From Roseibacillus sp. (GTDB lineage: Bacteria > Verrucomicrobiota > Verrucomicrobiae > Verrucomicrobiales > Akkermansiaceae), in the NCBI GenBank assembly GCA_002723015.1, contig PBNG01000044.1:38924-43977 (forward strand): a DNA stretch of 5,054 nt. Reading direction: 5' to 3'. The notes below the pieces were generated by a model. That model saw only the letters and a list, made by a program, of their open reading frames with translations, was not told the origin of the DNA and did not search any database. Position 1 is the first letter of the stretch, and each line of letters opens with the position of its first letter. Below are positions 1-5,054 of this stretch, one piece after another. A program made the translations under genes and the position numbers.

Positions 1-2025
<2,025 letters not shown>

Positions 2026-2047
2026 GAGAGTCGTTTCAGGGTAGAAG

Positions 2048-2142
2048 AGACTCCCTGCGTCAGAATGACCCGCATCAGGTTCGGAGGGTGTATTCCACGC
2101 GTTGGAAACTCTCAGCCCTGCGTTCGTAGGGCTCCCCTGTCT
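2048..2142 (-). promoter_or_regulatory. TPP riboswitch (THI element) controlling thiC
   Basis: Read on the minus strand, this leader carries the conserved TPP-aptamer segments in order: GGGGAGCCC, GGGCUGAGAG, ACCCUCCGAACCUGAUGCGG, GUCAUUCUGACGC and AGGGAGUCU. Helix P1 can form from AGAC (2142-2139) and GUCU (2051-2048), P3 from GCCC and GGGC, and P2 from GGGG with the CCC of ACCCUCC. CUGAGA is the pyrimidine-sensing T-loop side, and the CCUGAU...CUGACGC arm is the pyrophosphate-sensing side. An extra perfect stem-loop, UUCCA/UGGAA with loop ACGCG (2107-2093), is inserted between CUGAGAG and ACCC, a place where THI elements are known to vary. It lies 70 bases upstream of thiC, with a terminator-like hairpin between. 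Ligand binding is expected to switch thiC off. Confidence 0.96.
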
Positions 2143-2269
2143 GCTCTTAGTGTCCCGTTGATTCCTATCCGTGTCAAGGGGCAGCATCGATGGAGGCCCA
2201 GCGAGTCTTCTAATTGCAGATGGGTTTCATTGCCTGAGCCCTGAAGCTGAATCGACAGTAAATTCCAGC
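2143..2269. other. Intergenic gap between TSP3/PA14 frame and thiC leader
   Basis: Apart from the promoter above, this stretch holds only a weak hairpin. On the minus strand, AAGCTG (2271-2266, overlapping the TAA stop of the upstream frame) pairs with CAGCTT (2249-2244), and an inner AAT/ATT adds three pairs with one bulged G. No U-run follows, so it is a poor terminator candidate. No small gene is supported on either strand. Confidence 0.4.
2149..2177 (-). promoter_or_regulatory. Putative sigma70-type promoter for the riboswitch-thiC transcript
   Basis: A perfect -35 hexamer TTGACA (2177-2172) is followed after 17 bases by GACACT (2154-2149), a weak -10 that keeps the conserved second A and final T. 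The predicted start, about seven bases further at roughly 2142, coincides with the first paired base of the TPP aptamer, which is what a riboswitch promoter should do. The hexamer, spacing and position are seen directly; promoter activity is inferred. The weak -10 is the main doubt. Confidence 0.6.
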
Positions 2270-2995
2270 TTATTTGCTGACGATGGGGTAGACTGGTGGG
2301 CTGCCATTCTCGGTGTCACCGAGAGCCACGATCCCGGGGATGCCCGGTCCGCTGATAGCCACGTCATACCACTCACCGCCGCCCTGCTCGCCAAACACAT
2401 TGTCGAACGGGAAGATACCGGGAACGGTAATGGTGAAGCCCTGCGTGCGCTCGGCGCAGCAGTTTGGATCATCCGCAATCACGGTCCCATCCACAGTGTT
2501 CATCACGAAGTAGTTCGTGTCATCAGACTGGAGGTGGATGGTGTATTGGCCTGGATCGTAACCACTCATGTCGAGGTAGCCGTTGATCCGCACGGTGAAG
2601 TTGTCACCGCCACCGTCAACAAACGGGCTGTTGCGGGTGGAGAAGTTTCCGCCACCACCGTGACTTGCCCATGGAGCAATCGCAGTCACCGAAGAGTTCG
2701 GCGTTGGATCGCCGGAGACGTGCACGTTGTAGTTGTGGACGCTCTGATCGTTGCGAATTACGCCGCCGTTATACTTGTTCTCCTGGTAATCAACTCCGGG
2801 AGTAGTGAAGTCAGGTCCGTAGACTCCGGACTCCTGCTCATTGATCGGCACGAAGGAAGGCTGCACCACCGGAATTGGAGGTTTGCTGTTCGCATCGTTC
2901 GGGTCAAAGCCCTGATCGATCTCGTATCCGTCGCTGGATCCGTCACCATCGGTGTCGGCGAGCGTTGGGTCGGAATGGAGGTTTGCTGTTCGCAT
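2270..2995 (-). CDS. TSP3-repeat / PA14-like domain protein fragment; probable C-terminal part of a broken gene
   Basis: This 241-residue frame starts inside a calcium-repeat region: SDPTLADTDGDGSSDGYEI (8-26) and GFDPNDANSKPP (29-40) are TSP3-type Asp-rich repeats. The rest is a beta-rich domain with PA14-like features, including GYLDMSGYDPGQYTIHLQSDD (about 139-159; aromatic-rich strand, then Ser-Asp-Asp) and NVFGEQGGGEWYDVAI (about 199-214). Such domains usually bind carbohydrate or sit on the cell surface. No signal peptide, membrane segment or sorting tail (PEP-CTERM or similar) is visible, which fits a C-terminal fragment of a longer secreted protein. The ATG at 2993-2995 follows a same-frame TAG at once and has no good ribosome site, so this start is likely an accident of the frameshift. 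The missing N-terminal part continues in another frame at 2996-3101. The PA14 assignment is by pattern only; the specific function is unknown. Confidence 0.6.
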   Translation of the reverse strand: MRTANLHSDPTLADTDGDGSSDGYEIDQGFDPNDANSKPPIPVVQPSFVPINEQESGVYGPDFTTPGVDYQENKYNGGVIRNDQSVHNYNVHVSGDPTPNSSVTAIAPWASHGGGGNFSTRNSPFVDGGGDNFTVRINGYLDMSGYDPGQYTIHLQSDDTNYFVMNTVDGTVIADDPNCCAERTQGFTITVPGIFPFDNVFGEQGGGEWYDVAISGPGIPGIVALGDTENGSPPVYPIVSK

Positions 2996-2996
2996 C
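2876..2996 (-). repeat. 21-bp direct repeat, copies 100 bp apart, at the frameshift site
   Basis: Identical 21-bp copies lie at 2876-2896 and 2976-2996; on the coding strand each begins GATGCGAACAGC and ends ACCTCCA. The match continues as CCAATTCCG in the thiC-proximal copy and CCATTCCG in the other, so they differ by one A. In the thiC-proximal copy the sequence encodes DANSKPP, a normal end for a TSP3 block. In the other copy the same bases interrupt a TSP3 block and coincide with the loss of frame. Confidence 0.85.
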
Positions 2997-3053
2997 TACG
3001 AAGGTTCCGGTTCCGGTCTCCACGGCGTCTCCCAGTCCGTCACCATCGGTGTC
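2939..3053 (-). repeat. Repeated TSP3 calcium-loop coding sequence (DTDGDG), copies 97 bp apart
   Basis: An identical 18-bp stretch at 2939-2956 and 3036-3053 encodes DTDGDG, the calcium-binding loop of TSP3-type repeats. The offset is 97 bases, which is not a multiple of three, so the two loops are in different frames. In related repeats with an ETxTGxFVxAxxTGTDP connector, the usual period is about 31 residues (93 bases). The four extra bases locate a net frame change between the copies. Confidence 0.85.
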
Positions 3054-3101
3054 ACCCGCGAGCGGGTTGGTGCCGGCGGTGAGCTCTGCTCCGTCGAGGA
3101 G
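2996..3101 (-). pseudogene. Out-of-frame TSP3-repeat remnant between the WD40/coiled-coil stop and the TSP3/PA14 frame
   Basis: Directly after the TGA at 3104-3102, the same frame still encodes clear TSP3 sequence: LLDGAELTAGTNPLAGDTDG, then DGLGDAVETGTGTFVDAN. The next recognisable TSP3 block, SDPTLADTDGDG, lies one frame over. The segment therefore has no start codon of its own, a stop in front and a frameshift behind, and cannot be translated as it stands. It is the bridge showing that the sequences on both sides once formed one reading frame. Confidence 0.72.
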
Positions 3102-5054
3102 TCAGTCGTCATCGGAGTCGGAGTCTCCTGGATCTGTTCCTGCTGCAACTTCTGCGCTCAGTTCCAAGTAACGCTTCTGGAGGTCCTTGGATTCGCGTTC
3201 TGCCTCCTCCAAGAGAGGCTTGCGATCAGCTATGGATTGCTTCAAAGAGGCCATTTCCGCATTCAGTTCTTTGAGCTGACCGATCAAAGCCTCCTTGCGA
3301 TTCTCCAGAGAATTGAGGTCGGACTGGGAGTTTCCGCGTTCTCGAGTCTTTGACTCCAGCGCACTGGTCTCCTGCTCTTGCTGGGCTTTTAATGAGTCGC
3401 GCTTTTCTGTGATTACTATGGCTCTGGCGTTGACCTTGGCTGCCTGCCAAAATTTCAGGTTCTCCTTGAGCTTCTTCTCGAAGTTATGCGCTCTCTGGAG
3501 CTCAGCGGCTGGGCCAGTGAGAGCTTTCTGCTGAGAAGCAAGATGCGCCTCGGCTTTTTTCAACGCGGCTTGGCGCATAACCAGTTGCTTGTTGGCAGAC
3601 GCGAGAGAGGACTTCGCAGCTGCCATATTCCTCGTAATGTCGCTTCGCGAGGAGGAGAGGGTCTGTAATTGCTCGTTGCTTTGCTGGAGTTGCGAGCGGG
3701 CTTCCAACTCGCTTGAGGCGATTGCCGCGGTAAGTTTTTGCAGAGTAGTGAGATTTGACTCTGCCTGTGTCATCTTCAGCCGCATTTCAGCGAGAACGGA
3801 TTGATGATCTGCGAGCTTCATTGCTGTCTCTGTTACCTTTTGTTTCAGCGCCGCGTCCTCTGGTTGTGCTTCTGCGGCCTCTCTGAGTTGCTGGAGCTCC
3901 CGGACCAGTCTCTTCTCCCTTTCTTCTAGAGGCGCTATCGCAATTGCCTGAACTTCCAGAGTTGCGGAAGCGATTGACGCGTTGTGTTTTTCGGACCTGC
4001 GTTGGGCCTGTGTGAGAGCGGAGGACAGTTCTTCCCGGATAGTTTTCCCGAGGGTGTCCAGCGAGGTGTTGGTCTCGGAGAGGGCGAGAGCGAATTGCGC
4101 AGTTTCTTTTTCTAATTCGGAGACTTGTTTCTTTTGTTCAGCGAGGGAGGTGGTGACTTCGGCTAGAGAGGTCTCAGCGGTTCTCACTCCCTTTTCAGCT
4201 GCCTCTAGAGCTTTTCTGGCGGCCGCGGTAGCCCCGGGAGCTGCTTCAAGGTCCTGCTGAAGGACGGAAATTCGGTCAGCGATGCGGGGAGGATTACCGC
4301 TCAGTTGTCCAACTTTCTCAAAAGTGTTTCCGTCCCAGGCCTCAATGATCCCATTCCAGTCAGCTGTAAAAACACGCTTTCCGTCATTGGTTATCGCTGT
4401 TTCGACGACCATTTCGCTGAATCCCGTGAGACTTTTCTTGAGGGTGAAATCAGCTTTCCAGATCTTGACTTCCCGGTTGCGTCCCGAAGTCACAAATTCG
4501 CCAGTCCGGGCGTAGTCGAGCGAAAGCGTTCCTCCCGCATGGGCGTTGAGCTTCTTGACCTGTCCCCCGTTGTTCATTTCCCAGAATATTACCTGACCGT
4601 CCTCCGAGGCAGTTCCCACGATATTTGAGTCGGCTCGCCAGGATACTGCGGTAATTCCTCCGGTATGTCCCCTCAGGGTGTGAAATTCGTTTCCTGTTCC
4701 AGCCTCCCACACCCACAGGCCACCATTGCGGTCACCGGTCGTAAGGAGGACTCCATCGGGCGAGTAGGATACAGCCGTGACCCAGTCCGTATGCTTCTTG
4801 ATAGACTTTATTTCCTCTCCGCTCTGAGTGTCCCAGAGCTTGATGAGCCTTGACGGACCGCCAAGGGCGACGCCTCCCAGGTCAAGGCGGAGGCTCGTGG
4901 CCAGGACGGAGTCGAACTCTCGTCCATTCGACATGAGCATCCTGCCCGTTGTAATGTCCCAGGTGTAGGTCGAGCCCGACTTTCCAGGAACGCCGCCTCC
5001 GGCGGTCAGATACTTTCCTGTCGGGTGAAAAGAGAGAGTTTCAGGAAAGCCCTC
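3102..5054 (-). CDS. WD40-repeat / long coiled-coil protein with a truncated TSP3 tail; 5' end cut by window
   Basis: The frame is open from the window edge (650 visible residues), so the ATG at 4940 is internal. Residues 1-254 hold about six WD40 blades, each with a tryptophan-ended strand: TYTWD, IKLWDTQSG, LWVWEAGTG, VIFWEMNNG, VKIWKADF and IEAWDGNTF. HPTGK, SPDG and TNDGK turns and HTDWVTAVS- and HTGGITAVS-like strands mark a beta-propeller, the rest of which should lie upstream. Residues 255-638 are a very long Ala/Glu/Lys/Gln/Leu coiled coil, with small breaks near APGAT and GPAAEL. The last 12 residues, GTDPGDSDSDDD, are TSP3-like and end at TGA (3104-3102). Planctomycete and verrucomicrobial proteins with this WD40-coil layout often begin with a PSCyt1 c-type cytochrome domain; that part, if present, is outside the window. 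The role is unknown; a scaffold or binding function in the periplasm is plausible but inferred. Confidence 0.9.
   Translation of the reverse strand, partial: EGFPETLSFHPTGKYLTAGGGVPGKSGSTYTWDITTGRMLMSNGREFDSVLATSLRLDLGGVALGGPSRLIKLWDTQSGEEIKSIKKHTDWVTAVSYSPDGVLLTTGDRNGGLWVWEAGTGNEFHTLRGHTGGITAVSWRADSNIVGTASEDGQVIFWEMNNGGQVKKLNAHAGGTLSLDYARTGEFVTSGRNREVKIWKADFTLKKSLTGFSEMVVETAITNDGKRVFTADWNGIIEAWDGNTFEKVGQLSGNPPRIADRISVLQQDLEAAPGATAAARKALEAAEKGVRTAETSLAEVTTSLAEQKKQVSELEKETAQFALALSETNTSLDTLGKTIREELSSALTQAQRRSEKHNASIASATLEVQAIAIAPLEEREKRLVRELQQLREAAEAQPEDAALKQKVTETAMKLADHQSVLAEMRLKMTQAESNLTTLQKLTAAIASSELEARSQLQQSNEQLQTLSSSRSDITRNMAAAKSSLASANKQLVMRQAALKKAEAHLASQQKALTGPAAELQRAHNFEKKLKENLKFWQAAKVNARAIVITEKRDSLKAQQEQETSALESKTRERGNSQSDLNSLENRKEALIGQLKELNAEMASLKQSIADRKPLLEEAERESKDLQKRYLELSAEVAAGTDPGDSDSDDD

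Noticed and set aside
2244..2271. Rho-independent terminator after the TSP3/PA14 frame
   Set aside because: The stem is short with a long loop and bulge, and no U-run follows.
2876..2996. CRISPR-like or transposon-end repeat
   Set aside because: There are only two copies, inside coding sequence, with no array, inverted ends or transposase; they are explained by TSP3 coding similarity plus local copying.
2171..3082. Plus-strand 303-codon open frame rich in Val, Ile, His and Arg
   Set aside because: It is antisense to the TSP3/PA14 segment. Its composition reflects reversed Asp/Gly/Thr codons, and it overlaps the thiC promoter; no recognisable domain.
3102..3104. Selenocysteine insertion at the TGA
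   Set aside because: The position is a glycine of a calcium repeat, not a redox site. Only a 4-bp hairpin (CUCC/GGAG) follows, far short of a bacterial SECIS element.
3102..3104. Genetic code with TGA read as glycine (as in Absconditabacteria/Gracilibacteria)
   Set aside because: thiC and the rest of the WD40/coil frame use GGN for glycine with no other in-frame TGA in over 1300 codons, and gene content does not fit those reduced genomes.

Overview
The window reads on the minus strand throughout. The best-supported content is a thiamine-biosynthesis unit: a sigma70-like promoter (about 2149-2177), a TPP riboswitch (2048-2142), an intrinsic-terminator-like hairpin (1991-2025) and thiC (1977 down to 1, with its last few codons outside the window). 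Upstream of it lie a WD40/coiled-coil gene (5054 down to 3102, 5' end outside the window) and a thrombospondin-type-3 (TSP3) / PA14-like segment (about 3101 down to 2270).

The organism is probably a free-living Gram-negative bacterium of the Planctomycetota-Verrucomicrobiota group, with Verrucomicrobiota favoured. This is inference. WD40 domains followed by very long Ala/Glu/Lys-rich coiled coils, and extracellular proteins with DTDGDG calcium repeats followed by PA14-like domains, are both common there. The thiC leader shows no Shine-Dalgarno sequence. No taxonomic marker other than thiC is present.

The most unusual part is 2940-3140. The coiled-coil protein runs directly into a TSP3-type calcium-repeat sequence and then meets an in-frame TGA exactly where a glycine codon is expected. 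TSP3-like coding continues in the same frame for about 35 codons beyond the stop. It then shifts frame inside a short tract that matches a sequence 100 bp further on, and continues as a TSP3/PA14-like reading frame to 2270. I read this as one ancestral TSP3-PA14 coding region, fused to or following the coiled coil, broken by one nonsense change and one frameshift. The frameshift looks like a local template switch or gene conversion. An assembly or sequencing error cannot be excluded from the sequence alone.

thiC and its riboswitch form an independent transcription unit: cellular TPP should turn off synthesis of HMP-P synthase. I see no functional link between thiC and the WD40/TSP3 genes beyond shared orientation. 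I found no tRNA, rRNA, CRISPR array, insertion sequence or plus-strand gene.
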